A stretch of 64,000 bases of DNA, taken from Mactra quadrangularis. Taxonomy: Eukaryota; Mollusca; Bivalvia; Venerida; Mactridae. The position numbers were made by a program, and so were the translations under genes. Under the pieces are notes generated by a model that was given only the letters and a program-made list of their open reading frames with translations, was not told where the DNA came from and ran no database searches. Shown here piece by piece: positions 35,331-49,000 of the stretch; position 1 is the stretch's first letter, and each line of letters starts with the position of its first letter. Where the stretch lies: contig CM046299.1 in assembly GCA_025267735.1 (NCBI GenBank), positions 31,449,987 to 31,513,986 of the forward strand, given 5' to 3'.

Positions 35331-36254
35331 TCGTCGCATGCATGAATAAATGTGTGATTGTATGAAAGTGCTACTGATAAATGTCCCATTAAAGCATTTT
35401 ATAAATCAAAGCACTGGAGTGCTGAAGGAACGATGTCCTGAACTTATTTTTTGATTAAAGAATATATTATTATGTATATTTCTATAAAATAATGTATTAA
35501 GTATCAATTAACAGAATTTTAAAAAAGGATAGCACTAGACTTCTCAAGTGGTTTGCTCATGGCAAGGTTTATCTTACTTTATCAAACAAAATAAACCAGT
35601 CAAAGAATTAATTTTCATCAACACATTTTTGGGTCATGTACAGCAGCGATCTCACCAAACCAAAGATTATTCTGGACTATTTCTTTAACCAAAAGGAGCT
35701 GACAACTTCTCATTTTTGGTTATCAATGGGTATTTTTTAACGAGATCGTTGATATTTTCGTTAAAATTTTAAAGGATTTGGTGTGGAATGACAAGCTGAA
35801 TTTTTTCACAAAAACATCGACTTTTTAACAATTCATTTAAGGTTTTTCCCCAAGTACTAAGCTCTTTTGCATCAAGCTACATTCCCATTTTTGTTTACGA
35901 ATTTTAAGTCAAATTAACGTTTTGCACTTGCAATTTATTCACAATTAAGATTACTCTAAGAATCGTCTATTTCCTATAAATATTTGTTTAAAATTCCGTA
36001 CACACTTATACATATTCATTCCAAATTATAATCAAACTCTATAACTTAAAATCGCTCAAGTAAACTTTTAATGTGACACTTTGAAGACGACAACGTCATA
36101 TCGCCGTATATTAAACATCCGGTAAGTGTATTAGTCATATCCAAAATGGCGGGTGTAATAATTGGATAAGTTACGTCGGTAAATATTTGTTTATTTCGAG
36201 TAATAATGAATTTAAACAAGTTTTCCGACGTTTAAAAGTTGAAACATTCGCATG
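35331..36254. other. No recognisable feature
   Basis: AT-rich sequence; no supported frame or repeat. Confidence 0.45.
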
Positions 36255-36264
36255 TTATTTGACT

Positions 36265-36360
36265 TCCGTAACTCTAGCCAACCCTGTCAGGGTTGTCTAC
36301 AGTTACGGAACTTCAGTAACTCTAGAACCTTGGTCTAGAGTTACGGTACCGTAACTCTAG
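36265..36360. repeat. Alternating array of a 12-bp motif
   Basis: CCGTAACTCTAG occurs forward at 36265, reversed at 36297 (CTACAGTTACGG), forward at 36314, reversed at 36334 and forward at 36349. The alternating copies give nested hairpins. It lies about 50 bp outside the left end of the TIR element at 36408. Confidence 0.85.
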
Positions 36361-36407
36361 CCACTGCTTAATATAATACGATCATTTAATATTGTTTATT
36401 ACTATTA

Positions 36408-39400
36408 GTGGGGTCGATAACTGCAACAATCTTTCACTTGGTGATACAAGCACCAAATTTGGCACAGATTGCCTGCATGGTCTACCATTCACAAAAAGCA
36501 CGATTTCCACTTCGAAATTCAAGATGGCCGCCGTTTCTGCGCATGCGCCTGGGAGTCAGTATCCCAAGGCGACTCAACTTCTTTTTATCGCTTTATATGT
36601 CTTATAGAATGATAATTATGGTGTATTTTGCTTACTAAAAATGTTAATCATGTTAGGACATTGATTCACATCATGTGATATACTTCCTAGATCAAGGTCA
36701 AGGTCATGGTAAAGGTTACATACATGAGAAAGTTGTTTCAAACTTTTTGAATCATTTGATTGATCATGTGGGATTCAAGATGCAATTATAAATAGTGCTT
36801 ATTCAAATTAACTTGATGGAATCATTGACAAATGTGTAGGCGTAATTGTATTGCCGTTACCTTGACCTTGACCCAATGAGGATGTTTAAAGGCCTACCCC
36901 GTAAATACTAATTAGATAATCAAACAATTTATCTAAGACTATTATTTTACAATGAAATATGAAAATATATATTTGATTGCCTTCATCAAGAGTTTACTAT
37001 GCTTATGCTTAATATTGTCCACTTGTTGTGAAGGTCAAAGGTCAATGTCAAATGTGAAGGTATATGTATTAAGTGATTTTATCAGAAATTTAACACAATT
37101 TTAAGAAAATGAAGCAAGGATTCTCATAATCCATGATAAAACCAAACGTTTCAACAATAACGCGTTGTGCACACATGTCTAGAAGTCAACAATTTAAGGT
37201 CAAGATCGTAAAGATAGTTCAAATATTGTTGTGATAATTACATGAACGCAAACATAGATGGTTTAGTCTGTGATTATTTCATTATTCGCACATGCAAGTG
37301 CACAAACGAGTGCATTTAAAACCAACTCGATAGCATTTGAATCGCTCATGACATTCCCTCTTGTCACCACATTTAGATAACTGATGACAACTTTTGACAA
37401 TCGGTGAAAGGTTGGCCAATAGCTCTTGCCATTCGCTACTGTTTTACCAGAGCAAGTCGACAGGATTTGATCTTGATAACCATCGATTGACCAAAAATAC
37501 ACGCAGCGTGGAAGACAGAACTTTTGATATATTTATAGAAACACGCTCTTGTATGTGAAATTGCATAATAGGATATTTGCTCTTATTAAGAAAAGTCAAG
37601 CCTAGCGTCGCAACATTGTCTATAAGACTGTTCTAATCGCGCATAATTTTGACAAATTTCTAGAGTGTTTTGAAATCTTGATCATGTCTGCTTACTGTTG
37701 ACTTAGCTTTTTCAAAGACCTACAAAAATGACTACCAGTGAAGTCGTGAAAGAACAACATTCCATTAGATTTTTCTGAGCCATCATTTTGTGTATTGGTA
37801 ACCTCCTTATTGACTATCCTAGACCAAACTCAATCCAAGATTTATAAAATCTGCACCTTTTTAGTGATACAAACACGTTGATATAACAGCATCAGTCACA
37901 CCTGCTTTATTATAAAAAAGTTTTGCCTGTTGCTTTGTAGTATAAAGTGGCTTGAATATGATTCTTCGTGATTACAAGGATTCGTTTTATTGTAGAAACA
38001 AATGGATGCAATCTCACATTTTGTCACAACAAGAACATTACAAAAACACATGGTAAGTATTTTGTCGGATCAGAACCTAATGTGGTTCGGTCTTGTTGTC
38101 ACTAACACGTACAATTATCTGCCAATTTGATCGTAAATTTGTTTTGAATGCTTCTCTATGGCCCTCACGTTTGTCTCTAATTGACCCTCGTAAACATCGA
38201 AACTAATTACATGTGAATGTCCTGTTATATTTCGAGACATATGCATGCACCTATGGAATTAAATCTTTAAAAACATATTATCCAAAGGCCCTTAATGCTT
38301 TCTATTGACCCTCGTAAACATCGAAACTAATTACATGTGTATGTCCTGTTATATTCCGAGACACATGCATGCACCTATGGAATTAAATCATCCAAAGGCC
38401 CTTAATGCTTTCTAAGAAACAGAATATACGAGCAAGAATCCATAAATAACAATTGCATCGGAAATATGCTGATAGTCGGGGATAATGACCGCAGTCTGAA
38501 AAGTATTGTCCAGCTGATATTTCTGACCTGTATAGTTTGCTAGTGTCAGTTTGTGTGGCTACGAATGACTAATCTGTTAGGCTACTCGTTTTCTAGCATA
38601 TTCAAATTTGCAAATTGTAATCATTTGGTGAAGGAAGATTTTTGATACTGTGCACTATTGCATTACAAAGCTTCATTAATACAAGCTCAATCGTCTGATC
38701 AAGATGGATTAGACCTAAAAACAATCTTAATTGTCTTATGAAAGGGTGGTATACTTGGAGTTATTTTAGAATATTTATTTGAGCTACTAACAATTTGGGG
38801 GAGACATAAACTTTGTCAGATAGAGACAGCAGCACTAGTCTAAATCGGTTGTTATAGAAATACATGATGGATTTTTGTAGACATTTCCTGCTTTACAGTT
38901 TATCTTTTTACTGCCTTACTGTAAATAACATTGAGATATGGGATACAATGTACAACTGTCTGCATATACTTCTAAAATCTTGGTCACACATTTACAGAAA
39001 TAGGAAATCGGTTGGATACTGACAAAAATGGAGTGTAGCTACTATGACATGTAATACTTTATGAATATGTTGTCAAAGCAGTTTTTGGATTCAAACTGTA
39101 GTCATAGATGATAACGGATTAATTTTTTGATTTGTACTAATTGATACGAACGCAGCTGAATTTAATTCATAATTGCCCGGGATCATCATTCCTAAATGCG
39201 TGTCAATGGAAAGAGTACCCTACATCTAACTCAATGATTCATTCAGTTATCTAAATTCCGAGTTAGCTGTACAACATTGTGGTAACTTAAACCCTGTTCC
39301 CATTGGCTCCCTCACGTTGACTAACGATAGTTATATAATATTAAAAGGGGTTGATTCGATAACATTTGAGACTTTTTAGTGTAATGTACAGAAAACTGTT

Positions 39401-40012
39401 TAATTTCAACAACACACAAACAGAGAAAAATACCATGTGCCAATACAGCAACAAGCACACTTTAAACGGACACTGATATACATGCTGAGTATCAAAGCAC
39501 AGGCAGTCGTATATGTAATGTTTTCGAACCGGAACTGCGAAGGATGCCTAGGTTTCATTGTAGTGATGTCACCAGATGCACTGGTTATACTTTTAGATAT
39601 ATTCTAATAAATGAGAAATGTTCTGAATCAATTAACTGCAATGAATTTCATCCGAAAAAAAGCGTTAGTATATAAAATTATTTGGCGTCTTGTAATGGCC
39701 GCCATTTTGAATTGACAGCCATTAAATGGATTTTGTTTCAAAGAATTTAACAAAATTGTTTATTTGTCATAAAATATTGAAATTATATTGATAATTACGT
39801 AAATAAAAATAATTAAAAAGGCTATTTTATATGAACAGGACAAAAATCCCTATCATCAGCGGCCATTTTGAAAAAATGGCGGCCATCTTGAATTTCGAGG
39901 TGGAAATCGTGCTTTTTGTAAACTACACACTATGTACAACAACTGTACCAAATTTGACGCTTGTATCACCAAGTGAAAGATTGTCGTGAAAAATGACACT
40001 TATCGACCCCAC
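36408..40012. mobile_element. 3.6 kb TIR element, TA target site
   Basis: The left end starts GTGGGGTCGATAA and the right end closes TTATCGACCCCAC. Similarity continues inward for over 100 bp (CAATCTTTCACTTGGTGATA, AAAAAGCACGATTTCCAC, TTCAAGATGGCCGCC) as inverted repeats. TA flanks both ends (36406-36407 and 40013-40014). No transposase frame was found. Inside are AGGTCA-containing clusters at 36690-37210, a ~120 bp tandem duplication (38180-38410) and a ~575 bp insertion (39081-39655), the last two absent from the copy at 1-1474. Confidence 0.8.
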
Positions 40013-41587
40013 TATATCGAATGATGTAATTATGTTACGCATATAACAGGCATTGTCAAAAACATCGTAGGCCCTTTTTACTCCAACAAGTAATCATTGC
40101 AGTTGTCACGGGTTGAGTTGTCTACGGGTTGAGTTGTCCCGTCTCCATTGCAAAATTTATATGTCCTGAGAGTAACCTCCCTTTTCCTGAAGAGTTTCAA
40201 GAACGACAACACAAGCCAGCGTTGTATTACATTTAAATGAGATGTTAATGAGTTTCACGCTTGAACTACGCCTCTTTGTCTATGTTGAAAATTGTTGAAG
40301 CGTGAAAAGAGTAATCTTATACTTTCTTGTTACCATTGGAACGATGCTAAATTAGCATCGTTCCAAAAACTACTGCATTTGAATTAAAACGACAATATTT
40401 ACAATAGCGTCAAGATTACAGGCACTATTCATGTATTTGTTAGAATTCTTGACTTTGTCACTGGGGTTTGAAAATGCACAGCGCCCTTCATCGCCAGAAA
40501 AAAAATCGGGACCATTGAGTGCAGAGGAATGGCGCAAAATGGTGATGAGTAAATATGTTTTCAGTAACTGACACTTTACACATCATTTTGGGAAAAATGC
40601 ATGCATGAAATGCAAATTTTGGACTGAAAAAGAGAAAAATCATTGCTAAGCTGCATATCTGTCAATCAATTAAAGGTGAAATTAGAACATCTTGAAAAAG
40701 GCCCTGTCGCGTTAATGTGAAAAATGTCATATTCCTGCCCTTGTCGCAACAAGTAAAAGATTAATTAATCGCCCGATATTTCGTAAGCATATGATACATT
40801 TATTATGTACAGTCCTATTTTTAAATATAAATATCTGTCTATTCTATGGGACCGAAGCTAATGGTCCAAATTAAGTAAAATGAATCGTTTTGTATACATG
40901 TACTTATAACTTATACCTCTCAAATTAGTGAATTAGAAAATGTTTTTTTTTAACTTTCTCAATTGAATGAAAAACGAAGAACATGTAGTCACTATTCTCT
41001 CTATTACACAAATGTACAGGGTATGCCAAAAGTGTGTACCCTCAATGTGTACATTCAGCACACATGTACTGCATATCATAATATTGAAGTTTTATATTGC
41101 TCTCTCCCCCACTCTCTTGGTGGCTGCGGTGGTGCCGTTTAGGATGTAATTTCATCAACAATGATCCGACAATTTAGTGAAAAGTTAGTTAAAAAGTTTC
41201 CATAGAAATTTTTCAAGAGGGTAAGCCTAGATCTTAAAATCTTGGTGGCACAATTAACAAATTAGTGAAAAGTTCCATGTTGGTAAAAAGGGTTGTGATG
41301 TCCACTTAAGGGATCATCCTCAAGGTAGTCAAACCACAGGTGACAGACCCAAATTTCTCTATATATACGATAATAAGGAAAATTTAGGTCTGTCATCTGT
41401 GAGTCAAACAAGAAGGCATCGCTCATTTAAGTACCAAAGGATTGTTACAAAAACTTTATGACAGTAAATTGCAGTTAGATGAAGGGATTTCACGCTTGTT
41501 TTATGGCAGGAGTGAGCTTTTATCACTTATCTTGGTTATGATGTATTGAGACATGGACTATGCGCAACTTCTGTTTCACCCTGTAGC
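40013..41587. other. No gene; a perfect short palindrome
   Basis: 40336-40366 is a perfect palindrome with 15-bp arms (TTGGAACGATGCTAA) and a one-base centre. The rest shows nothing that I can support. Confidence 0.5.
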
Positions 41588-41602
41588 ATATAACCGGTTC
41601 TA

Positions 41603-41881
41603 GCGCGCCGGGATTTGGTATCTCGTGCCCGATGGGGTGCGGGTTCGAATCCCACCCGGGGAGGTTATACCCTTCCATGAATATATGACAATAATGTCGA
41701 TTTTTCTCCATTGATTAGATAATATGGAGAAGTTTCCGGCCTTGTTGAAGGGTAGGTGAGTACTGGTTATAGGCAATGGTCCAAGAAAGCTAGGTTAGGT
41801 GCGCTGGACGCTGTAAAATGACCTAAATTGTGTTGACACGGCGTTAAATCTAGTAATATATATATATAGATATAGATATAT
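41603..41881 (+). mobile_element. tRNA-derived SINE (family 3) with 15-bp target duplication
   Basis: The same 15 bases, ATATAACCGGTTCTA, lie at 41588-41602 and 41882-41896, a target duplication bracketing the element. The head carries box B GGGTTCGAATCCC (41641); the body contains GAAGGGTAGGTGAGTACTGG; the tail is ATGACCTAAATTGTGTTGAC then ACGGCGTTAAAT, followed by a TATA/GATA simple repeat. The perfect duplication implies a fairly recent LINE-mediated insertion. Confidence 0.9.
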
Positions 41882-41896
41882 ATATAACCGGTTCTA

Positions 41897-42204
41897 TGCC
41901 ATTCGCTGACATAAATGAGAAAATCGTAAACGTTTCTATTGGTTTGAGAAAGGTTAGAGTCTTTGTTAAAGTTGTAGAGTCGTTTATAATTACTAATGGG
42001 GCCAAAGAAAGGAAAGGCTACTGCAAAAACTATCATTACTGAGTCTTCTACTCAGCAGAACGTGCAAGGTGGGGGAGACAGAACTGCTCTATTCCTTTTC
42101 CCATTTGAACTTCAACAAAACAAACAAGCGCAATGTACGTATTCGTGTCTTTTTTAACTCAACTAGTCAACAATAAATATTTTACAATCATGAAACCTAC
42201 GAAT
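41897..42204. other. No recognisable feature
   Basis: Short unique stretch between the SINE and the motif-rich block. Confidence 0.4.
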
Positions 42205-42880
42205 TAATGTGCCGTTGTTGCGCTAAGGTATCGTGCGTACCCCGCAAATGGCCCGCAAGATATCCGTACGATCGTCCACGGCTCTCTTTACGGGCAAGTG
42301 CCGTGCGTGATGGTGTCTGGAAGATATGCATACACATCTTCCAGACACGGGTCTTTACGACTCGTTTTTATTCAATTCTTCTTACGGACTCGTACGTTAA
42401 CCGCACGACAGCCCGCACTGTCATCTACGATTCTAGCCCTTACATGACCGTAAACAACATTATTTCGCTATTGTGACCACATCCTTGCGGTCTTACGGCT
42501 TACGGCTTATAATGAAATCGCTTTCAGCCGTACGGTTCGTTACGAGTGACGTACGGGTCCCGTGCGGCATTCGTACGGGACATACGATACGTATTCCGTT
42601 TCTCTTTGTTTTCTTAACAGGCTTTACGTCATCATCTTATCAGACAAAATGTATATGCCCATAGTCCTTGCGGCGGCCGCACGGGAGTCTTCTACATCCG
42701 TAAATAGCCCGTACGATGCCCGTACTGCCGCTCTTACGATTAACCGCACGGCTCTAAAATTTTGTGACCACAAACCCGTAGGCACACCGTACATACGCAA
42801 GGCTTCCCACGGCCTTCGGCTGTTTGCGCGTACGGGTCCGCAAAAAGCCACGATTTCATGGGTCTGAGGCTTTATAGACG
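42205..42880. repeat. Block of dispersed CCGTACG / CCCGCA motifs
   Basis: A locally GC-richer block with CCGTACG, CGTACGGG, TTACGGCT and CCGCACG motifs every 10-30 bp on both strands, and a clean hairpin (GTGTCTGGAAGAT at 42313-42325, complement at 42336-42348). Open frames of 60-100 codons on both strands follow from the composition. I could not find convincing terminal inverted repeats. Confidence 0.6.
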
Positions 42881-42922
42881 CCTCCACATGGAAAATAACC
42901 ATCTGTATCATACTATACACAA

Positions 42923-44150
42923 CGTTAGGGATAGGTATCGCCGGAAATTTCGTATTGCGATATATTGCGATATTAAACAGCGTAATTGCAATACGTATTG
43001 CGATATATTGGGAGTTTATTACATAATTTTTTTTTTAGCACCCATGCTTGTATTTGACTGACAATATAAAGATTCATCACAATTATACATTGTGAAAGCT
43101 TTATTTAAGCCAATGCAACATTTAAGACTCAACTTTTGTCAAGTAAAATAAGCATCATTACAAATCTTACTTTAAATCGAAAATTTACTTTGCGACACTA
43201 AGCCGATAGACTGATAGTGTCAGCAAGCCATTTGTGAATTACATATTAAGCAATAACCCATTGTCATATAGAGCTTCCTCTGATTAGCCTACTGCTAAAT
43301 AATAGGTTAAGCATCCACTGTAGTATACTGTATGCATGAGGTGTACTGGGAAGTGTGCAAGTTTTGCATCAAACTTTATACCTATTGATACCCTAGTTTC
43401 ATAGGGGTTAGAATGATTTGTAGTCATTCATTTAAAATACAATAAGGACAAAAGATGTAGGAAACAAAATTTCCTGTTTAGTCATTATATTTTTATACAA
43501 CTTATTGAAACAATTTAAACATTTCAAAAGGGTGTTAAAGACATTGCATAAGAATTTCATAGATTCTAAAAGCTGGCATTAGTTTAAAAGACTATAAGTG
43601 CCGCCATTTTCATTATTTTATTGTCATATTATAAAGTAAAGCTCTAATACATGTTTATTTAGATGAACATCACTGTAAGTCCAAAAGGCGGACGCGTTAG
43701 GCAGACGATATAGATATAGAGGGACAATGCGCTGGTAAAAATGCGGACGCGTACAAAATAAGAAAAGGTGAAGGTCGAAATAAAATATTAATGATGCCAA
43801 CTAAATTTTACGAAAACATATATTCTTTTCGCATCTTACTCAATGTCAAATTATAAAGAATATTCATCAGTTCCAACATATCTACTTAATGTTAAAGTCG
43901 TCACAGGTAGATATGTCAATACTTTATTCTAGATCTTTATGCTAAAATAGATTAAAGGAAAATAAAAAATGAAATAGATTCCGATCAAATTCGGTCACAA
44001 ATAATGCAAAACAGGTTCGAGTATGCACTTTAAGTCTATTAGATTAAGATAAAAATATCGCGATATATTGCGGGACCGTACCGGTACGTATTGTGTTTGA
44101 CACGTATCGCAATATACCGGTATACCGGTATTATCGCGCATCCCAACACA
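42923..44150. mobile_element. Candidate hAT-like non-autonomous element
   Basis: The left end TTAGGGATAGGTATCGCCGG and subterminal ATTGCGATATATTGCGATA resemble the inverse of the right end (GCAATATACCGGTATACCGG, then TATCGCGCATCCCAACA). GCGATATATTGCG-type subterminal repeats are seen in hAT elements. The ends match only partly and no 8-bp duplication is obvious. Confidence 0.45.
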
Positions 44151-46051
44151 ACATGTCAAGATATTAAATTATAAGTCACCAAATTATTTAATCTTTCACG
44201 TACGAAATTGGAAAATTATAAATCCGTATCCGAAATCATCTGTATCCGAAAACTGTTCTATAATTGTTGCATCATTACACTAAAATCTGGGAAACATTAT
44301 ATTTCATTCTAACACAGGCACGTGCGCTTTCATTCTTTATTTAATGTGACGTCATCTATGCTCTATTATTCAACAAAATATAGCTCGTGACGGCTGTTAT
44401 AATTTTACTCCCCACGTTAAATGTGCAAAGCCGAAAATAGTGCCCGAGTTTATGAGGGTTGACTTTAACAGGACCTTGGAACATGTCAGTAAATTTAAAA
44501 CATGAACTAACCGTATTACTTGAACGAAAATGGTCTAAATTGAGTTTAAAACGATTCTAGCATAAAAAGACCTACTTCAAGACGTTTTCTAAGTCCCAGC
44601 ATTTCCCGGTGCCGCTGTCTCATTTCATCCTGTCCTTCATCCGACGATCATGCCAGCCATTATACAAAAATACAAAGATTGACTATTTATATATTAAAGT
44701 CAAACTGTGCATAGCATGATATAATGGAACTGGCTACGTGTAATCTTTCAAGTTTCATAATTATCCAAGCTGACACGAGCAGCGCTGATTTTCCGAAAAT
44801 CCATTCTTCCTTGACACGCGTTCATAAATCCAATTTATATCCAACCTTTTAAAAAAATCCCAATTAAATTGTCTGATAACACACTTCTATCCAGTTAACA
44901 TCCAATCATTTAAGCTGTATTTGCAATATTCCGTCGTTTGATGCGCTAATTAAATCACTCGTGCTAAAGCACTCGTGATTTAATCATACGCGCATCACAA
45001 CTCGTGCCTATGTTTTATTAGACAACAAAATATAGACAACTGTAAGTTATTTCTTAAATAACCAGTATATTATATACATCATTTTCACGCATCAATATTA
45101 ATACAATTAAGAAGGATAACTTACATTTTTCCATGTGTTTCATCTCACAGTGTCACACACTGACCAAGATCGTCTGCAGAATGCTAATGATAGTGAGATT
45201 TCTTGACGAATTTCAAGTTGACGTTATCAACTATACTCAATGTTGCATTGTATGTCATCTCTGTTCGTACCTCTCAACGATACTACTTGGCAAATCCACT
45301 ATTAAATCTAGACCTGTCTAACATTCAGTAGATTTTGCCGTAAATCTAAAGTTACCTCCCTTTGTTTACAATCAATGTCGTAAAATATTTTTGTTTAGTC
45401 ACAGGCTCTAACAAAGGGAAGTTAATCTTGTGAATGTTATTTTTGTCGTCTGTTGAGGCAGATATTTTAATTATGATAGCTTAATGGCCTGAATTAGTTA
45501 GTTGGTATTTTACCATTTTATGGTAGTTGTTATAAAAAAATCGCCCAAGGACCCACCACCTTAATTAGTCTGCGTGTCAAAAACCATACAACTTAAATTT
45601 TACATTTCTGCTTAATAATAGTATATAGTAGTTTTGTATGACCATATTATCTGTCTTGGTTACAATGCCCCGTAAAATTCAGGTTTAATTGCACACGACC
45701 TGAATAGTCACAGTTCAGAAATACTGATCTTTAAAACAAACCCAATATGCGGGAATCAGCACTTATAATTATGTAGATAATGTTTCTTATCTCTCACTGT
45801 TAAAAATTAACCACTTCATGTATATTCTCCAAGTATATTTTTGTGACGTCATACTAAGCGTCTGGTCAATTTCTTGCATATACATGTATATACATAAAGT
45901 ACCAGTTTCAGTATGATGTTGCAAATCATGAACTACTTTGTCTCGGAATATTCTGGCTTGGGTGCTGTTAGGTTTTGGCGATGTTAAACTAAACGATTGT
46001 AGAAATACGGTTATATTCTAAAGACTCTGTATTCACAGCACACAATGAATA
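44151..46051. other. No gene seen; imperfect hairpin
   Basis: An imperfect hairpin around 44942-44997 (GCGCTAATTAAATCAC and its near-inverse). Otherwise nothing supported. Confidence 0.4.
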
Positions 46052-49000
46052 CAAAAAGTGGTTCGCTGTACTCATCGGTATAACAGCAATATTTTTATGG
46101 TTTTTTATGGAAAAATCGTGCTCTTTACGAATCTGCCAGGTGATTTTTCAAATTTTGGGGCCGGAAGATGCTATTGGCCAAAAACCGATGGCGTCACTAA
46201 TTTCTAAAAAAAACTATACGTATAGAAACCCGAATATCGTATTCTGTAAAATACCTAATTTGCATAAATTTGCATATTTAAATGATCTGATCAAGCTGAA
46301 ATCAGTTCCATGTTAGGTATTTAACGAAACACAATATTCGGTTTTGCTATACAAAACAACGTCTGTACTTTTTACATTGATAATTTGAGTAAAATATGTT
46401 TATGTTATGCTAATTTTGTATATATATTAAATACAAATATATCAAATAATTACATTAAATCGGTTTATGATACTATAAAGATATGAAAAATATTCAAATT
46501 ACGTCAAAACTTGTAGGATTTTGCCTCAAACATTACATGGTGTCATTAATATTTATGCCATTGTCTAGCATTCTGTTGATGCCTTGATAATTTTGATTCA
46601 GCTTCTATACCTTTGAACAGAGCTGCCTAAGAAATTTAATGATGACATCCAGTCATCCTTGAACAATTAGCATAATATGCAAATTTGGTCCGCCATAATC
46701 GAAATTCCGTTTTTCGCTAATAACACGATAACTAATCATGATAAGATTTTAAAATATGTGTATTTAAAATAAAGTCTAGCTATCATATGATACCACATTC
46801 AGCATGATCAGATGATTTGCATATGAAATAAGTTTTTTTTCAAATGAACTGTTTTTCAAGTGAATTTGTTTTGTTCAAATTTAAGTACTTTAAAGAGGAA
46901 ATTTTCCAGGAAATATAATTGAATCAAGTAATCTGTCAATTGCGACCCAACTAATGTTCGGTTGGATTTCAATGTCCAGATTGCCTCATTATGAGACCAT
47001 TCATATACCCCACCTAATCAATGTATTAATATAAAATGAATGTTTATAATGTGTTACTTATTACCGTGTGGTCTACGCACTTGTGCTTTGAGCTCAAAAT
47101 AACATTTTGAAGTGGTGTGCCTTTACGTCAAAACCAAAAAGGGAAGAACAATACATTAATTTGAATAGTACATGTACATCGTAAAATTGATTGAAAAATT
47201 AAAGCTACTGAATCCAAAAGCGTTTCCTTATCATAAAAACATCATGTCATTGACATAATTTAAGCATCTATTTGATTGATATACATGTACTTCATGGCAA
47301 TAGTAGTAGCTGGAAAGTCTTACTTATTTTCGTGCAGATTTGACCTCTCATCTTTGTTTACTGTGGAAAGAAATTCATGAAACTACATGAATCAACTTTA
47401 TTCATTTGCTCATAGTTTCCACTAATTAATTTTCTCAAGATAAGATAGAACGTTCTAGGCATGTATATAAATATATAATAACAATGCCAGCATTAAGGAA
47501 TGTCGTATACATAAATCTATTGCTAGCATGTTCAATAATATTAGTTGCTTTTCTACTTTTCAGAATCATAAATATGACAATGAGACCTTGCTTGCATGTT
47601 TGATAACTAGCTTTTGTATAAATGTTTATAGCATAATTGGTTATTGCAAGGTGAGCAGGAATCTCAATTCTGTAACGCCATGAAAATCAGACGGTAACCG
47701 GGTATTTTGGACTATCACGAAAGGTCATGGTCTGCAAGAATTGAAGTGTGCCAAACTCGAAGTGTGCTGTACATGATCATGACTACTCACACTTAATTTG
47801 TCTTTGTATGGCTAAAATTTCGACTTTAATTTGACTAAAAGTTGTTTTGCATAGTATGTTCTTACAATCATTTGAATGCATCCTTACTTATCTTCCTTAT
47901 TATATAAAAAAATGGTAACAGAACATATTTTAGTAGGGGCAATAAGTCATTGGAGTAATTACGGACACAAAAACAATATTCTTTACAATCTAATGACTGT
48001 AAGGACTACGTATCTTAATTATCTAAAATTTATATAAAATAAGCAATGCATGCTCTTAGTTTATGTAGAATACCTTAGTTCTATACACTGACTTTAACTT
48101 GGATAGAGAAAAGGGATATCACTTTACTTTATGCACCTAATTTGCGTAAGTATACATATCCAAATCATATGATCATTATAATATTAGCGTATGTTCTCCA
48201 ACATAAAACAAATCAAACTAATGCCATGGAAGCATATAATAGGTAAATACATACTGTTCATGTTTGTCATACATGGTTATTGAGATATTATGAATTTTTC
48301 AAGTGTGTCGTCACCTAACTAAATGCTTTGTTTTTAATTATTTGTAAATAATCGTTTATCTGTTTAAAACAACTCGAAATTTGGTAAATGATCTTTATTT
48401 TATATAGTGAAAAAAAAACACTTTCCTATACTTAAAGACCTAATTTGCATACATCTACATTTGCAAATCATCTCTGATATTGCTTAAGGTTGTATCATAT
48501 GATAACTAGACCCTACAAACATGAATGCAGACACATATGTTAAATTTTTATCATGTTAATTGTGTTATTAGCGAAAAACGGAATTTCGGTAATGGCGGAC
48601 TAAATTTGCATATTATACTAATTGCTCATGGGTGACAGGATATCCTAACTAAATTTCTTAGTCAGCTCTGTCCAAAAAAACTTAATCAAAATTATCCAGA
48701 CCTCCACAAAATGATAGACAACGGCATAAATATACATAACATTATGAAATGTTTGAGGCCAAATCCTACAAGTTTTAACGTAATTTGAATATTTTGCATA
48801 TCTTTATAGTATCATAAACTGATTTAATGAAATTATTTGATATATTTGTATTTAATATATGCAAAAGTAGCATAACATAAAAATATTTTACTCAAAATAT
48901 CAATGTAAAAACTACAGACGTTGATTTGTATAGCAAACCCGAATATTGTGTTTCGTAAAATACCTAATTTGCATAAATTTGCATATTTAAATTATCTGAT

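Noticed and set aside
37263..37502. 79-codon minus-strand frame in the 3.6 kb TIR element
   Set aside because: Considered as a transposase remnant, but no DDE-like or zinc-finger pattern is visible.
42207..42920. Four frames of 63-101 codons on both strands
   Set aside because: Locally GC-rich motif block; frames overlap each other and have no domain or splice support.
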